The translations under genes were made by a program, and so were the position numbers. A DNA stretch of 10,597 nt from an uncultured Collinsella sp. (GTDB lineage Bacteria; Actinomycetota; Coriobacteriia; Coriobacteriales; Coriobacteriaceae), in NCBI GenBank assembly GCA_900548515.1, contig URKU01000066.1, forward strand, positions 1 to 10,597. Direction: 5' to 3'. Shown here one piece after another: positions 1 to 8,700 of the stretch (the stretch's first letter is position 1; each line of letters begins with the position of its first letter). The notes beneath the pieces are model-generated. The model had not been told where the DNA came from. It did no database searches and saw nothing but the letters and a program-made list of their open reading frames with translations.

Positions 1-1640
1 ACCTCGCCCAGCTCGGACAGGGCAGACAGGCCCTCGGTCAGCAAGTGGAACAGGCTCTCGTCGTCGCGTTCCTCAAACGCCAGGCCGCCCTCGTAAAAGT
101 CGAAATACAGGGCCGCCGTATCCATAACGCGAAACTCTGCTATCTCGTCGCGCGGTGGCACACCAGGGCGCTGTTCTTCGAAGGGGCTTCCCGGAGCACC
201 CAGGTTAAAGAGATCTGCCGACCAGTCGCCGTAGGAAACCGTAATTTTGCAGGTCACAAGCCCGTCATCGACACCGATTGCCATGGCAAAGCTCGGCTCG
301 GGCGCCACGGTGTCGAGCACGGCGGGAGCGGTGAGGTCGGTATAGTCGCGCAAAATGGGCAGCGCCATACGGCAGAACTCACCCACCTGCTCGGCGGCAA
401 TATGGGCGGGCGTGCGGCACGGCAGCAAGCGCGACAAAAAAGGTACGGCATGCTGAGCAAATGCAGCGTCGGTACGGCGCGCGCGGCGCGTGTCAACCAA
501 GTAGGCGGCATCGCCCGACGCAAAGCAGTACATATCGGCGGGCAGGCGCAGGTCATAGCTACCACCAGCCGCCGGCGCGATTTTGGCGGCAAGAAGTGGT
601 GGGCGCTTAGCGGACGCCTCGTCCTCCCCTTGCGGAGACAGCTCAACCGCCACGTCGTAGGTGCGATGCGTCGTCGTCCCCCGCGACCAGGCGGGCTCAA
701 AGGAGATGGTCTGGCCGCGCAGCAGGTCCAGCACATATACGATGCTATGCTCGGACAGCGGCAACTGACGCTCGGCAACAAAACCGCTGCGGGCAAAGTC
801 GTACGACGCCGAACGCGAACTTGTGATGTCATCGAGATAGGCAACTGTCGTCACAACAAGGTTGAGCAGCTTTGCCGATGTTTCGTCAAAGGCCTCAGGT
901 GAATGGACAAACGTGAGCTTCTTGCCATAGGAGAACGTGCCGCTGCGCACGTAGGCGGCGGCCATGCCGTCGATGTCCTTGACCACGTAGGACACCGAGC
1001 CGCAGCGGATGCGAAGCTCGAGCGCCCAGCTAAAGCGGTCGGCAAACAGCGGATTGTAGTACGGCACCAGCGAGGGCTCCAACACCGCCTTGGGGGCATC
1101 GGGGTCGACAGCGCCGGCGAGCTTGCGGCGCATGCCCGCCAACTCATCCATGCGCGCGTCCGAAAGATCGGAGAGCGCCTTCATGAGGCTCGGGCTCGTG
1201 GGGACGGGCGCCGGGAAGGGAAAGTTAGGGTTGACCGCCGGTGCGGCAGACGCAGGACGCGCGGCTTGCTTGGGCGCCGCCGTAAACGTGCGGACCGGCG
1301 TGCGCAGCCCCTCAACAGGCTCAATGCCGCTGGCGTCCAGGTACGCCAGCGCCGTGGCGATGGCGTGCTTGCACATGCCGGGGTAGCGATAGGCAGCGGG
1401 GCAATCGCAGTCGTAGTCGATCACCTCGTGCTCGTCCATGTCGAGCACCACGTGTGTCTTGTACAGGTCGCCGCGCGAGCCGCGCACTGCACCCTCAACC
1501 GTCACGTTTTTGGAGAAGCGCGAGCCGCTGTCCTCAATCGACAGCACGGCGCCGTTGAGCATGAGCGAGCGGCCCTTCATAAAGGTGCCGCTCAGCGCCG
1601 CTTCCTTACGAAGCGCCTGCACAAACGTCTGCTGTGCCAT
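1..1640 (-). CDS. SWIM zinc-finger protein, probable N-terminal half of an SNF2-family helicase (partial)
   Basis: The reading frame is open from an ATG at 1640 to the left edge, giving 546 full codons, so the C-terminus is missing. Residues 78-92 form a SWIM zinc finger with ligands Cys78, Cys80, Cys90 and His92 (CxC-x9-CxH, codons within 1365-1409). A Pro/Ala-rich linker follows at about 105-150. The last 50 residues, from RDEIAEFRVMD to FHLLTEGLSALSELGEV, resemble the end of the SNF2-helicase-associated region, which in this family lies just before the Snf2 ATPase domain. Known relatives (B. subtilis YwqA type) have the order SWIM, SNF2-associated, Snf2 ATPase, helicase C. No Walker motifs are in the window, so the helicase part is inferred. 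The start is supported by a GGAGG five bases upstream. The gene follows dnaE on the same strand after 135 bp of palindromic repeats. Its target and cellular role are not shown. The alternative is a stand-alone SWIM protein. Confidence 0.82.
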   Translation of the reverse strand, partial: MAQQTFVQALRKEAALSGTFMKGRSLMLNGAVLSIEDSGSRFSKNVTVEGAVRGSRGDLYKTHVVLDMDEHEVIDYDCDCPAAYRYPGMCKHAIATALAYLDASGIEPVEGLRTPVRTFTAAPKQAARPASAAPAVNPNFPFPAPVPTSPSLMKALSDLSDARMDELAGMRRKLAGAVDPDAPKAVLEPSLVPYYNPLFADRFSWALELRIRCGSVSYVVKDIDGMAAAYVRSGTFSYGKKLTFVHSPEAFDETSAKLLNLVVTTVAYLDDITSSRSASYDFARSGFVAERQLPLSEHSIVYVLDLLRGQTISFEPAWSRGTTTHRTYDVAVELSPQGEDEASAKRPPLLAAKIAPAAGGSYDLRLPADMYCFASGDAAYLVDTRRARRTDAAFAQHAVPFLSRLLPCRTPAHIAAEQVGEFCRMALPILRDYTDLTAPAVLDTVAPEPSFAMAIGVDDGLVTCKITVSYGDWSADLFNLGAPGSPFEEQRPGVPPRDEIAEFRVMDTAALYFDFYEGGLAFEERDDESLFHLLTEGLSALSELGE

Positions 1641-1645
1641 CACTT

Positions 1646-1650
1646 CCTCC
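1646..1650 (-). promoter_or_regulatory. Ribosome binding site of the SWIM/SNF2-like gene
   Basis: The minus strand reads GGAGGAAGTG and then ATG. This puts a strong Shine-Dalgarno core five bases before the start at 1640 and fixes the N-terminus. Confidence 0.8.
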
Positions 1651-1663
1651 AATCTCGCACGCC

Positions 1664-1776
1664 AAACGATTTTTCTGGGACGGGGATGAACAAATCATTC
1701 CCGTCCCAGAAAAACTGGTCTTCCGCCACACGTCACCCAAAATGATTTTTTAATCCCCGTCCCAGAAAAATCATTT
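1664..1776. repeat. Palindromic intergenic element bounded by 24-bp inverted repeats
   Basis: Bases 1664-1687 and 1753-1776 are inverted repeats matching at 23 of 24 positions. Both contain the unit TTTTTCTGGGACGGGGAT. A third, near-identical copy (TTTTTCTGGGACGGGAAT) lies inside at 1697-1714, in the same orientation as the right-hand copy. The 113-bp span therefore has the layout of a small MITE-like or REP-like element. I see no target-site duplication and no coding capacity. It fills almost all of the gap between the dnaE stop and the SWIM/SNF2-like gene, and its right end overlaps the dnaE stop codon by one base. Mobility or a role in RNA processing is inference. Confidence 0.6.
1670..1714. 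repeat. Strong hairpin formed by two inverted copies of the 18-base unit
   Basis: Bases 1670-1684 and 1700-1714 are perfect 15-bp inverted repeats (TTTTTCTGGGACGGG and its complement). After one imperfect pair the stem continues for four more base pairs (1686-1689 with 1695-1698), closing on a five-base loop. It lies between dnaE and the next gene and could slow or end transcription from either side. It is not a classical intrinsic terminator, because neither strand has a U-run directly after the stem; the A and T runs are inside the stem. Confidence 0.6.
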
Positions 1777-1777
1777 T
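1739..1777. repeat. AT-rich 12-bp hairpin overlapping the dnaE stop codon
   Basis: AAAATGATTTTT at 1739-1750 is the exact inverse of AAAAATCATTTT at 1766-1777, with a 15-base loop that carries the GTCCCAG core of the repeated unit. The right arm overlaps the dnaE stop (1776-1778). Read on the minus strand it could form right after dnaE. The stem is almost all A-T pairs, so it would be a weak terminator by itself. Confidence 0.5.
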
Positions 1778-4700
1778 AGATAACCGTTACTCTGCCTTGA
1801 TTACCCACAATGGCCTTGGCCTCGGCCAGCAGCGGAATCGAGCGCGCGTTGACCTTGGCCGGCACCTCGGCGCGCAGCACGCGCCCGTCCACCTGCTCGA
1901 TAAAGATCTCCACGCGGTCGCCGCCCGGGTTAGTCGTGAGCACCGTGGCCAGGCGCGCCATGTTGCCCTGGCTAAAGCGGCTGTTGGGCACCATGACCTC
2001 AAACACCTTGGGCTTGTTGTTCTCCTCGTTGAGCTCCAGCGGCACGATCTCCTGCGCGATGATCTGGTCGCCGCGGTCCGAGCGCTCGAGCTTGCCCTTA
2101 ATGCGCACAAACGCATCGGACAGCTGCGCGCCGGTCTCGGGATCGACCTCGCCGTACAGGTACCCCTCGGCCTCTTTATAGGTCTTGGGGAACACGACGA
2201 CGGTGGCCTCGCCTTCCATGTCCTCGAGCTGCACGATACCCATGGGGTCGCCGTTTTTGGTCACGCGCTTGGACACGCTCGAGACCATGCCGGCCCACCA
2301 CAGCGCCTTACCCTCGGGAATCTCCTGGTTGATGGTGCCGCCCGTAGGATTCTGAACTTCGTAGCCGGTGTCGATCTGCGAGAACGAGAAGTCGCGCGCT
2401 TTGCTGAGCGCATACTCAAACGGGCGCAGCGGGTGGTCCGAGACATAGATGCCCAGAACCTCCTTCTCCTGGCTTAGCTTGAGGTGGCGGTCCCATTCCT
2501 GGCCGTCCGGATCGGGCACGCTGACCTCGAAACCCGAGCCCTCAACGTCGCCAAACATATCGAAGAACGAGGTCTGGCCACTCGCACGGTCCTTCTGGCG
2601 CTTTACCGCGGCATCGATGATGTTCTCGGGGTTGTTCTTGTCCACAAAGTGCATCATCTGGCGGCGCGGATAGCCCGTGGAGTCGAAGGCGCCTGCCTTG
2701 ATCAGCGATTCGATCACGCGGCGGTTGGCCTGGCTCGAGTCCACGCGCTCGACAAAGTCGTGCAGCGTCTTAAACGGGCCGCCCGCCTCGCGCTCGGCGA
2801 TAATCGCCTGCGCTACGCCGGTACCCACGCCGCGGATGCCGGCCAGGCCAAAGCGCACGCCCTCCTTGGTAGCCGTGAACTCGGTACCGGACTCGTTGAC
2901 ATCTGGCGAAAGCACGGGGATGCCGTCATGACGGCACGCCGAGACGTAGTGCACGATCTTGTCGGTCTTGCCCGTATAGGACGTCAGAACGGCCGCCATG
3001 TACTCGTGCGGATAGTGCGCCTTGAGCCACGCCGTCTGCATAACCAGGATGGCGTAGCCGGCGGAGTGTGACTTGTTGAAGGCGTAGGACGCGAACTCGA
3101 GAACATCGTCCCAAATCTTCTGGGCGACCTCGCGCGTGTAGTTGTTCTTGATAGCGCCGTTCATCCAGTGGTCGTAGGTGGTCTCGTCCGAGCCATCCTC
3201 CCAGTGGAGCACCGTCGACGTGAGCAGCTTGATCTTCTTCTTAGCCACGGGCTTACGGATACGCGAGTCCGATTCGCCCTTGGAGAAGCCGCACATCTCG
3301 ACGGAGATGAGCATAACCTGCTCCTGGTAGACCATGGTGCCGTAGGTTTCGCCCAGGATGTCGTCCAGGCGGTCGTCGTAGGAGACGGCCGGCTCCTTGC
3401 CGTTCATACGGTTGATGTAGGACGAAACCATGCCGGCGCCCAGCGGGCCCGGGCGGTACAGGGCGATCAATGCCACGACGTGCTTGTACTCGGTGGGCTT
3501 CATGTTCTTGATCGTGGCCGTCATGCCGGCGGACTCGACCTGGAAGACGCCGGCAGTGTGGCCGGAGCCCATGAGCTTAAAGATCTCGGGATCGTCAAAG
3601 GGAATCTCTTCCTCTTTGATGTCGATGCCAAAGTTCTTTTTGATGTTTGCCTTGGCCTTGGAGATAACCGTCAGCGTACGCAGGCCCAGGAAGTCCATCT
3701 TGAGCAGGCCCATGTCGGCAACGGTATGGCCCTCGTACTGGGTAATCTCGACGCCGCCCTTGGTGTCGAGCTTGGTGGGCACGTGCTCGTTGACGGGGTC
3801 GCGGCAAATCAAAACGGCGCACGCGTGCACGCCCTCGCCACGGGTGAGGCCCTCGATCGAGAGCGCCGTGTCGATGATGCGGCGGGCGTCGTCGTCCTTT
3901 TTATAGGCCTCGGCAAAGTCGGGGTTAAACAAATCCTCTTTGCCGGGTTGTTTGTCGAGCACCTGTTTGAGCTTGACCTTGGGGTCGCTCGAGACCATCT
4001 TGGACAGGCGCTGGCCCATGTAGACCGGGTAGTCCAGGACGCGTGCGGCGTCGTTGATGGCCTGCTTGGCCTTGATGGTCGAGTAGGTGATGACGTGGGT
4101 GACCTTCTCGGGGCCGTAGAGCTGGCGAACGTGCTCCACGACCTCGAGGCGCCGCTCATCGTCGAAGTCCATATCGATATCGGGCATCTCGGTACGCTGC
4201 GGGGACAGGAACCTCTCGAACATCAGGCCGTTCTCGAGCGGGTCGAACGCGGTGATGTTCATGGCGTAGGCGACGATAGCGCCGGCGGCCGAGCCACGGC
4301 CGGGGCCGACGCCGATGCCGTTGTCCTTGGCCCATTGCACGTACTCGGCGACGATGAGGAAGTAGGCGGCAAAGCCTTTGTCGCAGATGACCTTGTATTC
4401 GTACTCAAAGCGCTCTTTGATGTTGACGCCGCCGATCTCGCGCGTGGCCCAGTCGTCGCCGTAGTGCTGGCGCAGGCCCTTCTCGCACTCGCGGCGGAAC
4501 TGGCTCTCGTGCGTCTCGCCGGGATCGAGCAGCGGGAAGCGCGGCAGGATGATGGAGTCCCAGTCGAGCTCGACGTAGCACTTGTCGGCGATCTCGAGCG
4601 TGTTGTCGCAGGCCTCGGGGCAATACGGGAACATCGCCCGCATCTCCTCCTCGGTCTTCATGTAAAACTCCGAGCCGGTCATGCGCATGCGGTTGGGGTC

Positions 4701-5579
4701 ATCGACCTTGGCGTTCATACCAATGCACATGATGACGTCCTGCACGGGCGCATCCTCGCGGCGCAGGTAGTGGAAGTCGTTGGTAGCGATGACCTTGACG
4801 CCCACCTGTTTAGCAATGTCGATGAGCGTACGGTCCATTTGCTCGTCGGTCAGGCCGTTGTCGGTGGTGATGCCGTGTTCCTGGATCTCGATGTAAAAGT
4901 CGCCGGGCTCGAAGGTGTCACGGAAGGTCTCGGCCCACTTGATGGCGCCTTCCATGTCGCCGCGGTCGATGTATTTGGGGATGATGCCCGCGATGCAGGC
5001 GCTCGTGCAGATCATGCCCTTGGCGTGGCGGCGCAGGTTGTCGAGCGTCACGCGCGGCTTGTAGTAAAAGCCCTGCACGGCGGCCTCGGAAACCGTCTGC
5101 ATCAGGTTGACGTAGCCCTCCTGGTCCTTGGCCAGAAGGATCATGTGGTAGAGCTCGGGCTTGTGGTCGCGGGCAAGGGTCTCGTCCGGCGTAAAGTAGA
5201 CCTCGCACCCAAAGATGGGTTTGATGACCAGGGGCGGCTTGAGCTCGTCGATGTTGCCCTTCTCGTCCCACATGGCCATGTCCTTCACATACTGGGCATG
5301 CTCGCGCGGGTTTTCCTCGGGATCGGGCTCCACCAGCTCGTCGCGGCGGTCCTTTTCCAAGAAGGCCTTGTCGTGGCTCCAGGTTTTGTACTCGGGCGTG
5401 TTGTGGTTGACGGCGTCGCAGGCCAGCGCCAAGTCGGGCACGCCATACATGTAGCCGTGGTCGGTAATGGCCACGGCGGGCATGCCAAGCTCAACGGCAC
5501 GGTTGACCATATCCTGGATACGGGTTGCGCCGTCGAGCATGGAGAAAACAGTGTGATTGTGCAGATGGACGAATGCCAT
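1776..5579 (-). CDS. dnaE: DNA polymerase III alpha subunit (DnaE)
   Basis: Catalytic subunit of the replicative polymerase, 1267 residues. The N-terminal PHP domain keeps all nine expected metal ligands: His7, His9, Asp16, His41, Glu126, His145, Cys195, Asp268 and His270. The polymerase core has GVGPGRGSAAG at 423-433, the catalytic Asp467 and Asp469 in PDIDMDF, and the third Asp629 in KMDFLGLRTL. A helix-hairpin-helix lies near 910-931, a clamp-binding motif QTSFF at 1002-1006, and an OB fold at about 1094-1180. There is no PolC-type exonuclease insert, so this is the DnaE class. It is longer than the usual 1150-1190 residues because of an insertion of about 60 residues inside the PHP domain (about 56-117) and about a dozen extra residues near 787-806. 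The ATG start gives the family N-terminus (MAFVHLHNHT). The gene stands apart from addA by 176 bp, so it may have its own promoter. Confidence 0.97.
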   Translation of the reverse strand: MAFVHLHNHTVFSMLDGATRIQDMVNRAVELGMPAVAITDHGYMYGVPDLALACDAVNHNTPEYKTWSHDKAFLEKDRRDELVEPDPEENPREHAQYVKDMAMWDEKGNIDELKPPLVIKPIFGCEVYFTPDETLARDHKPELYHMILLAKDQEGYVNLMQTVSEAAVQGFYYKPRVTLDNLRRHAKGMICTSACIAGIIPKYIDRGDMEGAIKWAETFRDTFEPGDFYIEIQEHGITTDNGLTDEQMDRTLIDIAKQVGVKVIATNDFHYLRREDAPVQDVIMCIGMNAKVDDPNRMRMTGSEFYMKTEEEMRAMFPYCPEACDNTLEIADKCYVELDWDSIILPRFPLLDPGETHESQFRRECEKGLRQHYGDDWATREIGGVNIKERFEYEYKVICDKGFAAYFLIVAEYVQWAKDNGIGVGPGRGSAAGAIVAYAMNITAFDPLENGLMFERFLSPQRTEMPDIDMDFDDERRLEVVEHVRQLYGPEKVTHVITYSTIKAKQAINDAARVLDYPVYMGQRLSKMVSSDPKVKLKQVLDKQPGKEDLFNPDFAEAYKKDDDARRIIDTALSIEGLTRGEGVHACAVLICRDPVNEHVPTKLDTKGGVEITQYEGHTVADMGLLKMDFLGLRTLTVISKAKANIKKNFGIDIKEEEIPFDDPEIFKLMGSGHTAGVFQVESAGMTATIKNMKPTEYKHVVALIALYRPGPLGAGMVSSYINRMNGKEPAVSYDDRLDDILGETYGTMVYQEQVMLISVEMCGFSKGESDSRIRKPVAKKKIKLLTSTVLHWEDGSDETTYDHWMNGAIKNNYTREVAQKIWDDVLEFASYAFNKSHSAGYAILVMQTAWLKAHYPHEYMAAVLTSYTGKTDKIVHYVSACRHDGIPVLSPDVNESGTEFTATKEGVRFGLAGIRGVGTGVAQAIIAEREAGGPFKTLHDFVERVDSSQANRRVIESLIKAGAFDSTGYPRRQMMHFVDKNNPENIIDAAVKRQKDRASGQTSFFDMFGDVEGSGFEVSVPDPDGQEWDRHLKLSQEKEVLGIYVSDHPLRPFEYALSKARDFSFSQIDTGYEVQNPTGGTINQEIPEGKALWWAGMVSSVSKRVTKNGDPMGIVQLEDMEGEATVVVFPKTYKEAEGYLYGEVDPETGAQLSDAFVRIKGKLERSDRGDQIIAQEIVPLELNEENNKPKVFEVMVPNSRFSQGNMARLATVLTTNPGGDRVEIFIEQVDGRVLRAEVPAKVNARSIPLLAEAKAIVGNQGRVTVI

Positions 5580-5587
5580 GTGATGAG

Positions 5588-5591
5588 CTCC
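5588..5591 (-). promoter_or_regulatory. Ribosome binding site of dnaE
   Basis: The minus strand reads CGGAGCTCATCAC and then ATG, so GGAG sits eight bases before the start. It is short but well placed, and it agrees with the N-terminus expected for DnaE. Confidence 0.6.
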
Positions 5592-5618
5592 GATGCGGGT
5601 TCGTGTTCTGACTGAACG

Positions 5619-5624
5619 ATTTTA
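5619..5624 (-). promoter_or_regulatory. Weak candidate -10 box for dnaE
   Basis: TAAAAT on the minus strand lies about 40 bases before the dnaE ATG and would give a leader of about 32 bases. It is the only AT-rich hexamer of this type close upstream. The best -35 candidate, TTCGGG at 5644-5649, is poor and 19 bases away, and there is no extended -10 TG. Treat this as a guess. Confidence 0.25.
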
Positions 5625-5680
5625 CCCCACGGCACGGACAGCACCCGAACCTAGCCAAACCCACACGGCTCCTCTTGCAG

Positions 5681-5743
5681 TTGCGGTGAAATAGTTCCCG
5701 CTTGGGCCATCTGGGCCGCAATACAGGAACTATTCCACCGCAA
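5681..5743. repeat. Long inverted repeat between addA and dnaE
   Basis: The arms TTGCGGTGAAATAGTTCC (5681-5698) and GGAACTATTCCACCGCAA (5726-5743) are inverted repeats matching at 17 of 18 positions, with a 27-base spacer. The spacer holds two GGGCC blocks, and a second CCGCAA (5716-5721) could compete for the left arm. On the minus strand the structure begins 12 bases after the addA stop, where a terminator would be expected, but no U-run follows it. The sequence is unrelated to the repeats after dnaE. It could be a dispersed palindromic element or an mRNA 3'-end stabiliser; the sequence does not decide. Confidence 0.6.
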
Positions 5744-5755
5744 GTTATCTGAGGG

Positions 5756-8700
5756 CTAGAGATTGTAGGTGACTACTTGGGGCTCGGCGGGATTGACGAA
5801 GAGAGTCGGATCGGCCTGTTCCACGCGGACGAACTTGACGGTCACGGCCTCAAAGCCCGCCTTGTGTAGAACATCAGCGTAGACGCGCGCCTGCAGGACG
5901 TGCTTCTCCTGCAACTGTTCCGGCGTCTCGTCCGGTGTGCCGCCCGTCTTGTAGTCGATGACCAGCGCGCGTGACGGATCGGCCGGGTTCGTCGCCAAAG
6001 CGTCGATGGCGCCCTCGGCATATGCACCGTAGCGAGCGATGTCCTCGTCCTCGCAGCCCAGCGAAAAGAACGGCACCTCGGCGCGAACGCACGGCCACGC
6101 GAGCAGGTCGGCACGAACGGCCGACTTGAGCCAGCGGTCCAGGGCAACGTCGAAGCGTTCGCGCTGCTCCGGCGTCAGGCGCCACTGGCGCGCCAGTGCA
6201 TCGGCACGCGCGGCGGGCAGCGCATCGGCGCCCATCTCGATGAGCCACTGGCAGGCAGCGTGGAAGGCCGAGCCCAACGCCATAGGGTTGCCGGCGGGCT
6301 CAACGGCGGCCACGTCTGCATCCGTCATCTCGGAACCATCCGACTCCGCATCATCGCCAGCCTCGTCCATGGGCACGCGTACCTCGGCGGCACGGTCCTC
6401 GGCCTCGGTATGCAGCGCCGCGGCAATTGACGAGTAGCTGTACGAATCGCGCGCCGGATACGGACAGATGCCCTTGCGCACGCCCACCGCCTGGGGATAC
6501 ACGAGCTCAAACGCATCGGGCTCAGGGTCGGCAGGACCGGGAACGGCGGCGCGGGCATCTGCACCGGCGCCCTCCGGCTCCGCATCGCCACGGACAAGCC
6601 TGCCCTCGGCATCCAGTGAAGCGTTGGCCTCAAACGCCTGCTCGCCAAAGGTAAAATCCGCGAGCGAAATGAGCTCGTAGTCGCCCGGCTTGGAATTGTC
6701 GAACGTCAAACGGTCACTATCGAGCTGTGGCATGTCCAGAGCGTCGGTCGGCAAAATACGGCGCAGCACGTCGTAGGTCAGATCGGTCTCGACGTCGAAG
6801 GTCGGCGCCGTCACCTTGCCACGGCTCACGCCGGCATCCATCGCCAAGATCACCAGCTCGCGCGCACGCGTCATGGCGACATAGAGCAAACGAGCCCGCT
6901 CTTCGAGCGAAAGCTGCAGGTCGTCGTTGCGCAGGCGAGCAAATGCCTCAGCGGGAGAACCCGTCGCGCAGACGTCCTCCATGAGCTCCGGCGGCAGCCA
7001 TAGCGACGTGCCCTTGCCCTTAAACGCATGCTCAAACTGCTTTTTAACGTCGTCGCCCTTCACAAAGGTTCCGTCGGCGAGCTTAACGCCGTCGAAGCGT
7101 GCAGGCAGTGCCACAACCTGCGCCCCGCCCTCGACACGCCCCATCTGAGCCGCACCGGACGATTTGCGCACGCCAAAGCACTCGGCGACCGCCACGACCG
7201 GATATTCCAGGCCCTTGGATGCGTGCACCGTCATGATGCGCACCGCGCCGTCACCCTCCTCGTTGAGGGCACCCGGGGCTTCCTTGCCCGCCAAGAAGCG
7301 GTCGAAGGCCAGCGCGATGGAACGCGGCGAGTTGCCGAACTCGGCCTCCGCCTCGGCCACAGCGTCGAGCGCCTTGAGCACGTTGGCGGCAATGGCCTTG
7401 CCCTCGGGACCACGCTGTGCCAGACGCACAAACCAGCCGGAGGCGTTGACCACGTCGCGCGCGATGGCTGCGAACGAATCGCGGCCCACGCGACGAAGCG
7501 CATACCGCAGTACCTCGCGGGCGCGCGTCACGAGCGGCAGGTCTTGCAGGCCCGGCACATCGGAATCGCTCATGATGCCCACGTCGATATTCCTGCGCGA
7601 GGTCTCCCCCGTCTGCTCGTCGAGCTTGGTCGCCAGCGCTAGGAACTCCTGGGCGCCGAGCGCAAACATCGGCGAGGCCAGCAGCGGCATAAGGCCCTGC
7701 GCCGTATCGGCCGGATTGGCGAGCGCACAAACCAGGGCGCGCACCGTCTGCACCTCGGCGGCTTGGGCAAAGACCGAGCCGCCCGCGATGACGCAGTCGA
7801 GCCCCTGGTCGCGGAAGGCCTGTGCGTAGACGTCTGCGTTGGTCATGCGACCCAGCAGCAGCACCATGCCGCCCTGGGGCTGGCCGGCATCGGCAAGCGC
7901 GCGGAATCGCTCCGCGATTGCACGGGCCTTGGCCTGTGTGCGCTCCTGCGTGCTGCCGCCGGCAACAAAGAGGGCCTGGCGACGCGAGGCATCTGCCACC
8001 AGCGTGTCCTTGCGGCCGTCGCTCGCCTCAAGATCCAAAAAGCCCTGCATCAGGCCGCCGTCATCGCCGTCGAAGACGCGTGCCACGTAACGCAGTACCT
8101 CGTCGTGACTGCGGAAGTTGCGCACGAGCTTGACGAGCTCGCCGGTGGGGACATCCAGCGTGGCAACCGTCTCGGACGCCGCCGTCGATCCCACTTTGCG
8201 CTCCTGGCGACGGAAGACCTCGACCTCGGCGCCGCGGAAGCGATAGATCGACTGCTGCGCATCGCCCACGGTACACAGCGCGCGCTCCCCCGCACCCGTC
8301 AGGTAGCGGATCAGATCGACCTGCATCTGGTCGGTATCCTGAAACTCATCGATCATGACCATCTTAAAGCGGCCCTCGTACGCAGCGCGAATGGCCGGGT
8401 AATCGCGCAGGGCCTCGTAGGCCATGCGCAGCAGGTCGTTGTTGTCGAGGGCAGACTGGCCGGCCTTCAGCGCGCGATACTCGGCCTCTACAGAGCGGGC
8501 CAAGCCCACCAGCGCATCGAGCGCGGGACCACCGCAGGCCAGCGCGATATTGATAAATGCATCGGCAGCCTCGGCCTTGAGCAGCTCGACCTGCTCCTTG
8601 GGGAACGCCTTGCTCGCGCGCGGCATGGTGCACGACATCATGAGCCGCGCCGCATCGGCCATGGTCTTGCCGCTCGCCTCGAACGCATCGATGGCGTCGA

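Noticed and set aside
1670..1714. Classical rho-independent terminator after dnaE
   Set aside because: The stem is strong, but no U-run directly follows it on either strand, so it is reported as a repeat.
45..1745. Two consecutive plus-strand open frames opposite the SWIM gene
   Set aside because: The minus-strand frame has a SWIM motif, an SNF2-associated end and a strong ribosome binding site. The plus frames have none of these, and the second runs through the palindromic repeats.
3168..5615. Long plus-strand open frame of 815 codons opposite dnaE
   Set aside because: It is the mirror of a certain dnaE gene in a G+C-rich sequence where stop codons are rare. Its translation is Val/Leu/Gly/Asp/His-rich and has no recognisable motif.
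5605..5617. Small dyad GTTCTGACTGAAC near the candidate dnaE promoter, considered as a LexA box
   Set aside because: The SOS box of Gram-positives is GAAC-N4-GTTC. Here the half-sites are in the opposite order and spaced by five, and four-base arms arise often by chance.
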